DNA of 64,000 nucleotides from Gynuella sp. (GCA_028282465.1 JANQHX010000109.1:62001-126000); one strand, 5' to 3'. Shown: positions 10,220 to 18,948, numbered from the stretch's first letter. Notes: generated by a model not told the origin, from the sequence alone. Program-made: numbers and translations.

Positions 10220-11158
10220 GTGTCAAAAATGATGGTCTTTTCGGGAAGTGCCAACCCGGAACTCGCGAAAGAGGTTGTTGAACGCCTTTGTATCCCTCTT
10301 GGGGATGTAACAGTAGGCAAGTTCAGCGATGGCGAAATTGCATTAGAACTGAACGAAAACGTTCGTGGTGCTGATGTTTTTATTATCCAGCCAACTTCTG
10401 AGCCTACTAACGACCATTTAATGGAACTGGTTCTGCTTGCCGATGCTATCCGTAGATCTTCAGCTGGCAGAATCACTGCAGTGGTTCCTTATTTTGGCTA
10501 CGCCAGACAAGACCGCCGACCACGCTCAGCCAGGGTGCCTATTTCAGCAAAAGTAGTTGCAGACATGTTAACTGTGGTTGGCGTAGATAGAATTCTTACG
10601 GTCGACCTTCATGCTGACCAAATTCAGGGGTTTTTCAGCATCCCGGTGGACAATATTTACGGTTCCCCGATTCTGCTAGACGACATCGAAAAGCAAAACT
10701 ACGCCGACATGATTGTGGTGTCTCCAGACGTAGGCGGCGTGGTTCGAGCCAGAGCTATTGCCAAAGTATTGGATGCCGATCTAGCTATTATTGATAAACG
10801 CCGACCTAAGGCCAACCAAGCTGAAATCATGCACATTATTGGTGAAGTTGAAGGGCGTACCTGTGTGTTGGTAGATGACATGGTCGATACCGCAGGCACA
10901 CTGACCCAGGCAGCTGCTGCCCTTAAGAACTTTGGTGCCAAAAAAGTCGTTGCCTATGCCACCCACCCTGTTCTATCTGGCCCCGCTATCGAAAGGATTG
11001 GCAATTCAGATTTGGAATTAGTGGTGACTGACTCAATTCCCCTCTCGGAAGCCGCAAAGAGTTGTGGTAACATCCGCCAACTTTCGCTAGCTGGGGTCTT
11101 AGCCGAGGCTATTCGCCGGGTTAGCAATGAAGAATCAATTAGCGCAATGTTTAGATAA
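10220..11158 (+). CDS. prs: Ribose-phosphate pyrophosphokinase (PRPP synthase)
   Basis: Makes PRPP from ribose-5-phosphate and ATP for nucleotide, His, Trp and NAD synthesis. The 312-residue protein has the flexible-loop motif [18 protein letters not shown] and the PRPP loop [14 protein letters not shown] (about residue 216). The frame is open further upstream into ispE, but family alignment ([14 protein letters not shown]) points to the GTG at 10220 as start, so the real N-terminus is (f)MSKMMVF. It ends in the usual [10 protein letters not shown]. Confidence 0.96.
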   Translation: MSKMMVFSGSANPELAKEVVERLCIPLGDVTVGKFSDGEIALELNENVRGADVFIIQPTSEPTNDHLMELVLLADAIRRSSAGRITAVVPYFGYARQDRRPRSARVPISAKVVADMLTVVGVDRILTVDLHADQIQGFFSIPVDNIYGSPILLDDIEKQNYADMIVVSPDVGGVVRARAIAKVLDADLAIIDKRRPKANQAEIMHIIGEVEGRTCVLVDDMVDTAGTLTQAAAALKNFGAKKVVAYATHPVLSGPAIERIGNSDLELVVTDSIPLSEAAKSCGNIRQLSLAGVLAEAIRRVSNEESISAMFR

Positions 11159-11200
11159 GCCATTGTTTTAAAACACTTTTCTTGAGTTGCAAGCTAATGA

Positions 11201-11240
11201 TAAAACCGAACCCTCTTTCCAGAGCGTTCGGTTTTTTAAT
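11201..11240 (+). terminator. Intrinsic terminator after prs
   Basis: AAACCGAAC pairs with GTTCGGTTT across a loop of about 14 nt and is followed by a T run. It separates the ispE-prs operon from rplY. Confidence 0.85.
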
Positions 11241-11296
11241 AGTACATCACTGGTCGCGGTGGTGTGCGTGTTACTAAAAATCTATTGGAGTTCAAA

Positions 11297-11905
11297 ATGA
11301 CTGAAACATTTACAGTTATCGCTGAACCTCGCGAAGTGTCAGGGAAGGGTGCGAGCCGCCGCCTGCGTCGTGAGGGTTTAACACCTGGTATCGTTTATGG
11401 TGGAGCTAAAAACCGCAAGCCCGTGAGCATCACGGTTGAGCACAAAGAGCTAATCAAACACCTGGAAAACGAAGCTTTCTACTCACACGTACTGGATCTA
11501 CAAATTGGTGACAAAACAGAATCTGTAATTCTACAAGACTTACAGCGTCACCCTGCTAAAGAATTGATCCTGCACATCGACTTTGAACGTGTTACCAAAA
11601 CCACCATTGTTCACAAGAAAATCCCACTGCACTTCATCAATGAAGAAAGCTGCGTAGGGGTTAAACAACAAGGTGGTAAAATCCAGCACTCTTTAACTGA
11701 AGCAGAGATCACATGTAAAGTTGGTGATCTACCTGAGTTCATTGAAGTCGATATGGCAGAAGTGGAAGCAGGAACAGTTGTTCACCTGTCTGATTTAAAA
11801 CTTCCTAAAGGTGTAAGTCTGCATCACGCGGAAAATGATCAGCCAATTTGTACTGTTAAAGCTGCCGCCGCATCTGCTGAAGATGAAGAAGAGTCTGCTG
11901 AGTAA
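11297..11905 (+). CDS. rplY: 50S ribosomal protein L25, long (CTC/TL5) form
   Basis: Binds 5S rRNA. The 202-residue protein is the long form: an N-terminal L25 domain (ASRRLRREGLTPGIVYGG, LQDLQRHPAKELILHIDF) plus the beta-barrel CTC domain (VGVKQQGGKIQHSLTE, LPKGVSLHHAENDQPIC) and an acidic tail. The start is the ATG behind GGAG at 11297; an in-frame start 33 nt upstream lacks family similarity. Position between prs and pth is conserved. Confidence 0.95.
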   Translation: MTETFTVIAEPREVSGKGASRRLRREGLTPGIVYGGAKNRKPVSITVEHKELIKHLENEAFYSHVLDLQIGDKTESVILQDLQRHPAKELILHIDFERVTKTTIVHKKIPLHFINEESCVGVKQQGGKIQHSLTEAEITCKVGDLPEFIEVDMAEVEAGTVVHLSDLKLPKGVSLHHAENDQPICTVKAAAASAEDEEESAE

Positions 11906-11920
11906 TAGAAGCTAACTTTT

Positions 11921-11947
11921 CTAAAGGGCCTATGGGCCCTTTTTTTA
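11921..11947 (+). terminator. Intrinsic terminator after rplY
   Basis: AAGGGCC and GGGCCCTT pair around a short TAT loop and are followed by seven T residues. Some readthrough to pth, 23 nt further on, is likely, since this pair is often co-transcribed. Confidence 0.85.
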
Positions 11948-11969
11948 TGTCCAATAAAAGGAAAATTCC

Positions 11970-12563
11970 ATGGCCAATGAAAAAGTATCCATGATTGTCG
12001 GTCTAGGTAACCCAGGGCCGGAATACCATAGGACTAGACATAATGCAGGCTTCGATTATGTTGATGAGCTGGCGAAACGCCAAGGCTTGTCACTCAGCTT
12101 AGATAAAAAGTACTTTGGAGAAGTAGGGTCAGTATTTATCAACACTCATAAAGTATGGCTACTCAAACCCATGACTTTTATGAACCGTAGCGGCCAATCT
12201 GTCGCAGCACTCGCCAACTTCTACAAAATCCCAGTAGAAGAAATTTTAGTGGTACATGATGAACTAGACCTCCCTCCAGGCGTGGCTAAATTCAAAAAAG
12301 GTGGTGGTCACGGGGGACATAACGGCTTAAAAGACATCATCTCAAAAATGGCAAATAGCCGTGAGTTTAAACGGTTAAGAATAGGCATTGGTCACCCAGG
12401 CTCAGCACCTCAAGTGGTCAACTATGTGCTCAAAAAAGCCCCCGCAAATGAACTAGATCTAACCGACCAAGCCATTGATGAAGCCATTGTGCAGATAGAC
12501 AAAGTTGTTATTGGCGATTGGACAAAAGCCATGACGGAAATGAATGGTTTCAAAGCAGGTTAA
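11970..12563 (+). CDS. pth: Peptidyl-tRNA hydrolase
   Basis: Releases tRNA from peptidyl-tRNAs dropped by ribosomes. The 197-residue protein has all active-site residues: Asn14 in VGLGNPG and His24 in YHRTRHNAGF (E. coli N10 and H20), Asp near 97 in VHDELDLPPG, and Asn near 118 in GGHNGLKDI. In most gammaproteobacteria ychF follows directly; here it lies 16.6 kb away, so pth marks the left boundary of an accessory island. Confidence 0.96.
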   Translation: MANEKVSMIVGLGNPGPEYHRTRHNAGFDYVDELAKRQGLSLSLDKKYFGEVGSVFINTHKVWLLKPMTFMNRSGQSVAALANFYKIPVEEILVVHDELDLPPGVAKFKKGGGHGGHNGLKDIISKMANSREFKRLRIGIGHPGSAPQVVNYVLKKAPANELDLTDQAIDEAIVQIDKVVIGDWTKAMTEMNGFKAG

Positions 12564-12646
12564 AATCAGTTTTATGTCACATAAAAATACTGCAACAGTA
12601 AAGAATCATCGTTAGTATCGAAGCACAAAACTTGGGAATGGATAGT

Positions 12647-13591
12647 ATGAAGAAAATTTGGATATTCGCGCTTTTGATGACAACAGTGCTGAACTGGGCC
12701 AATGCTGATACCAAGATAATCAATGGCACTACTGAGAGAAATAATGACACCTCTGTCGTCGCAATATTCGATGTTGATTTTGGTCAATTTTGCGGTGGCA
12801 CAGTAGTCGGTTCAGAGTGGGTACTCACAGCAGCACATTGTGTGGAAGACTATGGCCCTAGTGATCGCTGGCCCGCTGCAGATCTATATATTATTGTGGG
12901 TGACCACAGCCCAGTGAATTTCCCTGTAACTGGTACAACAACTGGAACCGTTGCCGTTGTATCTGAGGTTATTAGACACCCAGATTACAACATATTTAAT
13001 GCTGATAACGATATTGCTTTATTGAGGCTTCAAACTCCTGTTGATGGTGATGAAAGAATTTGCTTACCGATTGGCTATTTAGGTGAGAATGAATCCGTTG
13101 ATGTTTGGGGCTGGGGAAACACTAGACCCACAGGGTTCCCTAATTACCCTGAAACCCTGAAGAGCACTACAGTTACAACGTTTAATAATCATTCGTGCAA
13201 TTCGTTTTATAACAATGACCCTGGATATAACGACCCAATAACAGATGGGATGATTTGCGCGGGATCAAAGCTAAGCCCAGTACTTCGAGATTCCTGCCAA
13301 GGGGATAGTGGCGGCCCATTGTTTCTTTCGGGAACAAAAGAACAGGTCGGGATAGTTAGTTGGGGCGAAGGCTGTGCCCAGCCAGGCTTCCCAGGGGTTT
13401 ATGCTCGAGTCAGCGAATACACTTCCTGGATTTCATCTTATGTGGATGATGTAAGATTCTATGGCTGTCCAGCGTTGAGAAACTCATTTTCTTCCAGCAG
13501 TTCTAGCTCATCAAGTATCGGGGCGATAAACATTGTTTTCCTGATACTGTTACCACTATTTTTTATACGAAGAACTCGAAACGACTCGTAG
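12647..13591 (+). CDS. Secreted trypsin-like serine protease (S1) with a C-terminal membrane anchor/sorting tail
   Basis: The signal peptide is cleaved probably after ANA (residue 20), leaving a three-residue propeptide DTK before IINGT. That is the standard trypsinogen activation site. The triad is His64 (TAAHC), Asp122 (DNDIALL) and Ser221 (GDSGGP). Asp in RDSCQGDSGGP and Gly in SWGEGC predict cleavage after Arg/Lys. After the protease domain come a serine-rich linker, a hydrophobic helix (INIVFLILLPLFFI) and RRTR, like the tail of Vibrio Ves-type proteases processed by rhombosortase, but without a clear Gly-Gly. I chose the ATG at 12647, with GGGA upstream; TTG or ATG 9-15 nt earlier are possible. 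It stands alone on the plus strand. Confidence 0.9.
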   Translation: MKKIWIFALLMTTVLNWANADTKIINGTTERNNDTSVVAIFDVDFGQFCGGTVVGSEWVLTAAHCVEDYGPSDRWPAADLYIIVGDHSPVNFPVTGTTTGTVAVVSEVIRHPDYNIFNADNDIALLRLQTPVDGDERICLPIGYLGENESVDVWGWGNTRPTGFPNYPETLKSTTVTTFNNHSCNSFYNNDPGYNDPITDGMICAGSKLSPVLRDSCQGDSGGPLFLSGTKEQVGIVSWGEGCAQPGFPGVYARVSEYTSWISSYVDDVRFYGCPALRNSFSSSSSSSSSIGAINIVFLILLPLFFIRRTRNDS

Positions 13592-13615
13592 ATTGCAATA
13601 ATTAACTTGTTTCTT

Positions 13616-13649
13616 AGCGCCTGAGCATCCTCATTTCCAGGCGCTTTAT
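13616..13649 (+). terminator. Terminator between the protease and the convergent lipoprotein gene
   Basis: An 8-bp stem, AGCGCCTG with CAGGCGCT, and a 14-nt loop are followed by a T/A-rich run. Confidence 0.7.
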
Positions 13650-13650
13650 A

Positions 13651-14160
13651 TTAAAACTTTTCTACCAGTTGATCGGCACATTTACTCAATGATTCAATAA
13701 CTTTTGATTGTGAACTTTTTGCATCTGTCAAAGTAATCTTATCTTCTTCACTTATCTGGTTATTTAACAGTGTTTCTACGCCACTTTTATCGAAGGTCTT
13801 AATCTCACAAGTGCTCACCATGTCTGACTCACCATTAACAGTTCTAAAACCATAGCTAACAATTTCTATCGAACTTAATTGATGATCTCCTTTCTCAGAC
13901 AAACTTTTATTCAACAGTTGTGCGAAAGTTATGTTCGAGCTTACATAGTTTTCGTTTATTTCTTTTTTTATGCCTTCATCTATAGCTACACCAATGGCCA
14001 TGCCTACTGGCCCCATCGTTGAAGACAACATCATTCCAGCACCAACACCATTACCGCTATAAGAAATTTCACTAGTTTCTGGTTCAATTATTGAAATGGT
14101 ATCTAGAGTAGTGCATCCAGCTAGAAAACAAAGGAGGATAAAATGTTTTAAGATATTCAT
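13651..14160 (-). CDS. Uncharacterised lipoprotein
   Basis: A 169-residue protein with a short signal peptide and lipobox LAGC (Cys16), so it is lipidated; Thr at +2 predicts the outer membrane. A small-residue stretch (GNGVGAGMMLSSTMGPVGMA, about residues 36-55) could form a glycine-zipper hairpin. The C-terminal 90 residues are charged and probably alpha/beta. I do not recognise the family. It is the most downstream member of the minus-strand series of small exported proteins, but it lacks their paired-Cys core. Confidence 0.7.
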   Translation of the reverse strand: MNILKHFILLCFLAGCTTLDTISIIEPETSEISYSGNGVGAGMMLSSTMGPVGMAIGVAIDEGIKKEINENYVSSNITFAQLLNKSLSEKGDHQLSSIEIVSYGFRTVNGESDMVSTCEIKTFDKSGVETLLNNQISEEDKITLTDAKSSQSKVIESLSKCADQLVEKF

Positions 14161-14309
14161 TAGTTTCTCAAATTTGAATAGGTCATTAAGGTAGCTGATT
14201 ACGAAGCTTAAAAGTTGAGTTTCTAAATAGATTCAAATTGACTTTAGTTGACAAAAAATTAGAACCCAATGATTACAAAAATAGATTGTAACAAATAATC
14301 TATTGAACA

Positions 14310-14642
14310 TTATTTAATGCCTACTCCATTGGGCACGATTTCTTTACTCCAGTCAACATCCGAACAAAGAGGCGCATCACCTTGCTGATAGTAGTGAAAT
14401 ATCATGCTTTTATTAGATGCCTGTGCAGCCAATGCCATAGAATATCTCAACTTAGCTCTCTCATCATCAAACCTCCCTAACACATAAGCTGTTTTCGAGT
14501 TACCACAATAGACTAACAAATGGTAATCGTACCCTCCAGATCGTCCAGCCCAAACTGTTTCTGGTTGACATGTACATGTCGCAGTACCACCCCAACTAAT
14601 TGCTGGGAACAAAATCAACATCAATGCAAATATTTTATTCAT
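14310..14642 (-). CDS. Small exported protein, member 1 of a six-paralogue family
   Basis: A 110-residue protein with a signal peptide cleaved near SWG and a GGAG-type ribosome site (AGGAGAG, 7 nt before ATG). The family core is visible: a Cys before a beta segment (VYCGNSKTAYVL), then the helix YSMALAAQASNKSM, a beta strand IFHYY, and a closing Cys (APLCSD). Two extra Cys (CTC) sit at the mature N-terminus. The helix-strand layout recalls B subunits of the SubB type (YNQAL...G..V.IYY), but that is a pattern resemblance only. Function unknown; periplasmic or secreted. Confidence 0.72.
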   Translation of the reverse strand: MNKIFALMLILFPAISWGGTATCTCQPETVWAGRSGGYDYHLLVYCGNSKTAYVLGRFDDERAKLRYSMALAAQASNKSMIFHYYQQGDAPLCSDVDWSKEIVPNGVGIK

Positions 14643-14832
14643 TTTGTAACTCTCCTAACTAAAACTTCATACCAATAGTCGCTCACATCCTTTAGATCAT
14701 ACAAACCAACGAACAACTTGGATAGGAACCTTTATAAAGCTAATTGAACAGCTCACACTATTATGATCAGAAATGCTTTATGCCATATAATGATTAAGTA
14801 ACTGCTAACTCCATAACACAACCTAAACTAAA

Positions 14833-15192
14833 TCACATAGTATTAACATTAGTAAGCCTTGCTGCACCTGCTTTTAAATCCGCAGAATCAACTCCAACCC
14901 GAACATTTGCACCAGCAAAGTGAGAAGCCAATATAATTGATAACATAGCATCATGTGCATCATCTGTATTTGCTATCCAAGCGTGAGTAAAATCACAAGA
15001 GGCATCTGTGCTATTAGCATCAGAAAAAATTATTATCATCTTATTATTATGTTCGTGTGAATGAGTACCCTGTGCGTAAATCCGACTGATGTTTACTTCA
15101 CCACAGTCCTGATAGGTATCTGCCATGACCATTCCAGATAACCCCCATATGGGCAAAACCAAAAAAAATAATGATTGAGCTAATCTATTCAT
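14833..15192 (-). CDS. Small exported protein, member 2 of the family (divergent)
   Basis: A 119-residue protein with a signal peptide ending near VMA and AAGGA upstream of its ATG. It keeps DASCDFTHAWI, the helix region MLSIILASHFAGANVRVGV and the spacing of the family, but the second conserved Cys is missing; a different Cys lies at the mature N-terminus (QDCGEV). A His-rich segment (THSHEHNN) is unique to it. It is the most divergent of the six and may have changed role. Confidence 0.65.
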   Translation of the reverse strand: MNRLAQSLFFLVLPIWGLSGMVMADTYQDCGEVNISRIYAQGTHSHEHNNKMIIIFSDANSTDASCDFTHAWIANTDDAHDAMLSIILASHFAGANVRVGVDSADLKAGAARLTNVNTM

Positions 15193-15223
15193 TTATCTAT
15201 GTCCTTAAAGATTATTTAAAATT

Positions 15224-15345
15224 AATGTTGAGTTAGCGCGTTTATTTGCTTACGCCTTTAGTATTCTACTACCTTAAGTATCTAGCTCTAAGAAAGATCC
15301 CTTTCTTTAATCGACAATTCTAGACTAGACCTGCCCCCCTTTGTG
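15224..15345. repeat. Internally deleted remnant of the REP-type transposase element
   Basis: Positions 15224-15275 match the 3' end of the transposase gene at 17047-17100 with few mismatches. They are joined after a short spacer to a segment (about 15296-15345) that matches the region just upstream of its start codon, including the TAATCGACA and AGACCTG-CCCC motifs. Both element ends are therefore kept and the body is lost, as in a MITE-like derivative. Confidence 0.75.
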
Positions 15346-15363
15346 TCCATGCGACCTCTTAAA

Positions 15364-15397
15364 CAAGACAATATCTGAACCTGTCTTGCTTTTTTTA
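15364..15397. terminator. Terminator-like hairpin between members 2 and 3
   Basis: CAAGACA pairs with TGTCTTG and is followed by CTTTTTTTA on the plus strand. On the minus strand it lies about 20 nt past the stop of member 3 and could attenuate readthrough. Confidence 0.5.
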
Positions 15398-15415
15398 CTT
15401 GATATATGCTCTGCT

Positions 15416-15745
15416 CTAATTCTTGACTCTAATCCAGGTACTAGGAACCGAACTCGACCATCGACATGATGTGATATTGTCCTCAAGATACACATAAACT
15501 TCTTTTTGTGCTGCGAAAGCAGCTAGAGCAAGAGAAGCCCTAACCTTGCCTGCATCTGTGGTAACATTGATAAATGTTCTAGTAGCACAAGAGGGCAAGC
15601 CGCTTTTAGGAGCATTTGGTGCGAATTCGACGTGAAGTACGTCCTGTTCCTGTAGAACGCTTATAGGTACAGCCCAACCAATACTTGCACTCCAAGCAGC
15701 GTCTGAAAAAAGCAAAGCCACAATTAGAATTAATTTAATATACAC
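15416..15745 (-). CDS. Small exported protein, member 3 of the family
   Basis: A 109-residue protein starting at a GTG behind AGAGGA. The signal peptide ends at AAWSA (residue 20). The core is complete: first Cys in GLPSCATRTFINV, helix VRASLALAAFAAQKEV, strand YVYLED, second Cys in ITSCRWSS, then a last strand STWIRV. The two cysteines probably form a disulfide in the periplasm. No catalytic signature is visible. Confidence 0.72.
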   Translation of the reverse strand: MYIKLILIVALLFSDAAWSASIGWAVPISVLQEQDVLHVEFAPNAPKSGLPSCATRTFINVTTDAGKVRASLALAAFAAQKEVYVYLEDNITSCRWSSSVPSTWIRVKN

Positions 15746-15967
15746 AATAATTTCCTCTTAAAAACTAAACAACACATATGCTATGGGCTGGCCTAGATAA
15801 ATAAAATCCAAATACAACCATCTATTAAGTATCTCTTCAGAGAGTTTATTTTGTCTATCTAAAGAATAAAAGCATCATCAACCTCCAAAAAATAGCGGGC
15901 CTAACGACTAAAAACTCCCCACCTAAATCTTCTAATAATCTTTGTCTGAAATATTTACTCGTCAGAA

Positions 15968-16303
15968 TTAATAATTTAAGTTCCAGAAAACATCTACTCT
16001 GGGAGCATCGCCCATACATTCACCATCGGTAATGTAAATAACCCGCATTTTCTTACTCTCATTCATAGCTGTCAGTCCAGCAGAATAGAATAGGTAAGAC
16101 TCTGGTGATCCCAGCTCCATCGCATAGTGCTCTTTATCACTGCAATTCGAGTCAGTAGCTCGATCAGAGCTCTTTACGAAAACCCGATTACTGTTTTGAG
16201 AAAGCCCAACCTCAGTAATTGTTATATCCCTTCTAACACTACCCGCTTCTGTAAAAAGCGGCGAGATAGCTAAAACGAAAGAAACTACATATCCCAGCTT
16301 CAT
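15968..16303 (-). CDS. Small exported protein, member 4 of the family
   Basis: A 111-residue protein with an AGGGAG site before its ATG and a signal peptide ending near TEA. The core reads SNCSDKEHYAMEL, FYSAGLTAMNESKKMRVIYI, then DGECMGDAPRVDVF. It is most like member 6: both have C-x(4)-H-[YF] followed by Y-S-A. The mature part starts with beta-rich sequence (RRDITITEVGLS). Confidence 0.75.
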   Translation of the reverse strand: MKLGYVVSFVLAISPLFTEAGSVRRDITITEVGLSQNSNRVFVKSSDRATDSNCSDKEHYAMELGSPESYLFYSAGLTAMNESKKMRVIYITDGECMGDAPRVDVFWNLNY

Positions 16304-16555
16304 ATTCTACTCCCTGTTTAATCTGTATTATAAAGAAGATTTCAATCTATTCATTTTTACTTAGCAAGTCACTACGTCAAAAATGACTATAAGAATTGCA
16401 GAAACTATTTTAAAAATCTAAACATGCTTATTAGAAAACTCTCTTGAAAACCAGCATCATTAATCATTTCATAAAATTCCATTTACACATTTAGAACTAA
16501 AAGAAAAAGGAAAAAACAAACTTCACAGACATTTAGTCCTAATACTGCTTTAATT

Positions 16556-16903
16556 TTAGTTAACCGAAAAATCCACAGACATGCGGTTTACAAAGCATTT
16601 CAAACTAGTGGAATCAAAGTTTATAGATAAGTCTTTACCTGTAACACCTGCTGTCATTGCTAGTGAATACATTTTTTCCACCCCTTCTGCACTGGCACCA
16701 TTTTGTCCTGCTTGGACATAAAAGTATTTATCACCATTTGTACAAGCTTCAGTGAAATTCTGAAAGGTTATTACAAATGCGCCATCCGATAGCGGATATA
16801 CCCTAGCCACTTTGGATGTATGCCATCTGGCATCAGAAAGCGACATTGAGGACACCAAAACTGAGATAGAAAAAATTAAATATTTCACGTGCAACCTAAT
16901 CAT
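16556..16903 (-). CDS. Small exported protein, member 5 of the family
   Basis: A 115-residue protein with signal peptide (YLIFSISVLVSSMSLSDA). A GTG at codon 7 is an alternative start that would give a more usual signal peptide. Core: TEACTNGDKYFYV, helix MYSLAMTAGVTGKDLSI, second Cys in LKCFVNRMSVDF. It is separated from the transposase gene by 143 nt and from member 4 by 252 nt of AT-rich DNA. Confidence 0.72.
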   Translation of the reverse strand: MIRLHVKYLIFSISVLVSSMSLSDARWHTSKVARVYPLSDGAFVITFQNFTEACTNGDKYFYVQAGQNGASAEGVEKMYSLAMTAGVTGKDLSINFDSTSLKCFVNRMSVDFSVN

Positions 16904-17046
16904 GAGTCATAAAGAAATTAAATACTACTTGTCTAATAAAATTCTATAAAGGCCTATGCCTTGATACTCCAGCTTGACTGACCTAAATACAATGCTGGTT
17001 ACTTAATCCACCCTCTTATCATTTCCTTTAAAAGCGATTTAAAAAC

Positions 17047-17904
17047 CTATGTTGAGCTAGCACGTTTATTTTCTTCCGCCTTTAATATCCTGCTAACTCT
17101 TGAATAATGTAACCCAAAATAGTCACCGATCTCTTGCATACTGTACCCATCAGATTGATAAGCATTGAATATCGCTTCATCCCTGGCTTTACTACTCTTC
17201 TCGTAGTGCTGTAATGGCTTGGGTGCAGCCCTTTTTTGAGAGCTGGGTACTTCTGAGAGATGCTTATCGTCTCTAATTGACTCAAGAATTTGTTCGACAA
17301 ACTCATCACTGCCAAGATAAACCTGATTCTTCAATTTCTTCCAAGGAGATGGTTGCCCTTTGCCTGCTTTCACAAAACTTCTATAACCTTCAATCGCTTT
17401 TTGTCGCCTTTTACCAAAGCTTGCGATAATCCAATTCACATCCAACCACTCGGGCTTTTCTACTTGACCACTAGTAGCCCTATAGCTACTCCAGGGCCAG
17501 TCTTTCGCTGACCTCACCATTTCAGCTCTAACCGGGTTTAACACAATATATCGGCACAACTCCAAAAGATAATTCTGTTTCTCTACTAAAATACCTTTAT
17601 AACGCCCTTGAAACACATGCCCTACTCTATTATGAGCACGATTGAACTTCTGTGTGTAAACGCCATTCAATTGGCGCATGCCTTTTGAAAGGTTTCCATC
17701 AGGTGTTTCTATTAACAGATGATAGTGATTGGTCATTAAACAATAAGCATGACAAACCCAATTAAATCTTTCACAAACCTCTCCAAGCACTTCGAGAAAC
17801 ATCTGAAAATCATCGTCAGATTCAAATATATCTTCTCGTCGATCACCACGAGAGGTGATGTGATAGAGTGCCCCAGCATACTCAAGTCTTAAGGGTCTAG
17901 CCAT
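17047..17904 (-). mobile_element. REP-associated tyrosine transposase (RAYT / Y1, IS200-like)
   Basis: A 285-residue single-strand transposase. The N-terminus MARPLRLEYAGALYHITSRG is typical of the TnpA-REP group, the HUH metal motif is HYH in LMTNHYHLLIET (about residue 66), and a candidate nucleophile Tyr lies in ELCRYIVLNPVRAEM. A C-terminal extension carries an HTH (GYSMQEIGDYFGLHYSRV) used for DNA binding. The gene looks intact. Partial copies of its 5' end lie at 18519-18735 and 18741-18921, and a both-ends remnant lies at 15224-15345. It interrupts the series of small exported proteins. Confidence 0.9.
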
Positions 17905-17985
17905 GGAACACTCCTTTCTAGTAATCGACAGTTTCAGATTAGGCCAGGCTTAGACAAAAGACAAGACCTGACCCCCACTTTCGTG
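17905..17985. repeat. Conserved upstream end of the transposase element
   Basis: The 80 nt upstream of the transposase start, ending in CAAGACCTGACCCCC, recur next to each remnant in this region. This marks them as part of the mobile unit rather than host DNA. On the minus strand the element therefore begins GGGGGTCAGGTCTTG. Confidence 0.7.
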
Positions 17986-18080
17986 CATAAGCCTATTAAC
18001 TTTAGATATCTTATTCACTTTTGTTGACCACCAGCGTATTAGGCAGCTCACTTTTTTCTTTATTCTTTCTCACTATGCTG

Positions 18081-18404
18081 CTATTTCACTAATTTAAAAT
18101 ACCTAGGAATATTACCACTCTGGTAACACTCTCCGGCTTCGTAATGTATTTTCATTTTCAGTCCAGCCACAGTAGCTGACATAGCAGCCGAGTAAAAGTA
18201 ATCAGCCATTTCATCCGTCATTAGTAGCTTAAAATGTTTTTTGTTCTCACAAGTTGAGTTAATAGGCGTTTCCAGTACATCGACAAAAACAGACTTTGTA
18301 TTATTGCTACTACCAACAAGCAGCACTGTAAATGTTTCTTCACTAAATACATTTACTGAAAAACCACTAATGAAAAGTGCAAAAACGAAAACTATTTTTT
18401 TCAT
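18081..18404 (-). CDS. Small exported protein, member 6 of the family
   Basis: A 107-residue protein with TTGGAG before the ATG and a clear signal peptide (KKIVFVFALFISGFSVNVFS). Core: NSTCENKKHFKLLM, helix YFYSAAMSATVAGLKM, strand KIHYEA, second Cys in GECYQSGN. It lies between the transposase and its decayed copies, so the element inserted inside the family array. Confidence 0.75.
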   Translation of the reverse strand: MKKIVFVFALFISGFSVNVFSEETFTVLLVGSSNNTKSVFVDVLETPINSTCENKKHFKLLMTDEMADYFYSAAMSATVAGLKMKIHYEAGECYQSGNIPRYFKLVK

Positions 18405-18518
18405 AAATACTCCAATTTTTTATAAAAATATCAAACAGAAACCATTGAAAAAACACTAAAACTTAATATCGCCCTAAGCAAAAGGAAGCTGATCTGCCTT
18501 TTTTTGATGGCCAAGCCT

Positions 18519-18735
18519 AATTAAATCTTTTACAAATCTCTCCAAGCACTTCGAGAAACATCTGAAATTATTGTCAGATTCAAATATGTCTTCTCGTCGA
18601 TCACCACGAAAGGCGATGTGATAGGTTCCCCAGCATACTCAAGCCTTAAGGGTCTAGCCATGGAACAATCCTTTCTGGTAATCGACAATTTCGGACTAGA
18701 CAAGGCTTAGGCAAAAGACAAGACCTGACCCCTTT
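18519..18735. repeat. Decayed 5' fragment of the transposase element, copy 1
   Basis: This matches 17763-17980: about the first 46 codons of the transposase plus its upstream end with AGACCTGACCCC. It carries several substitutions and a short deletion (GATAGGTTCC for GATAGAGTGCC) that shifts the frame. It cannot encode a working protein. Confidence 0.85.
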
Positions 18736-18740
18736 TTCTT

Positions 18741-18921
18741 TTCGAGAAGCATCAGAAAATCATTGTCAGATTCAAATATATCTTCTCATCGATCACCACG
18801 AGAGGTGATCTGATAGAATGCCCCAGCATACTCAAGTCTTAATGGTCTAGCCATGGAATAATCCCTTCTAGTAATCGACAATTTCAGGCTAGACTTAGGC
18901 AAAAGACAAGACCTGACCCTA
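18741..18921. repeat. Decayed 5' fragment of the transposase element, copy 2
   Basis: This second, shorter match to the same stretch begins at TTCGAGAAGCATC and ends in AGACCTGACCC. Together with copy 1 it fills most of the 544-nt gap between member 6 and the gene at 18949. I see nothing else in that gap. Confidence 0.82.
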
Positions 18922-18948
18922 TTTTCACTTTGACCCCTTTTTCACTTT

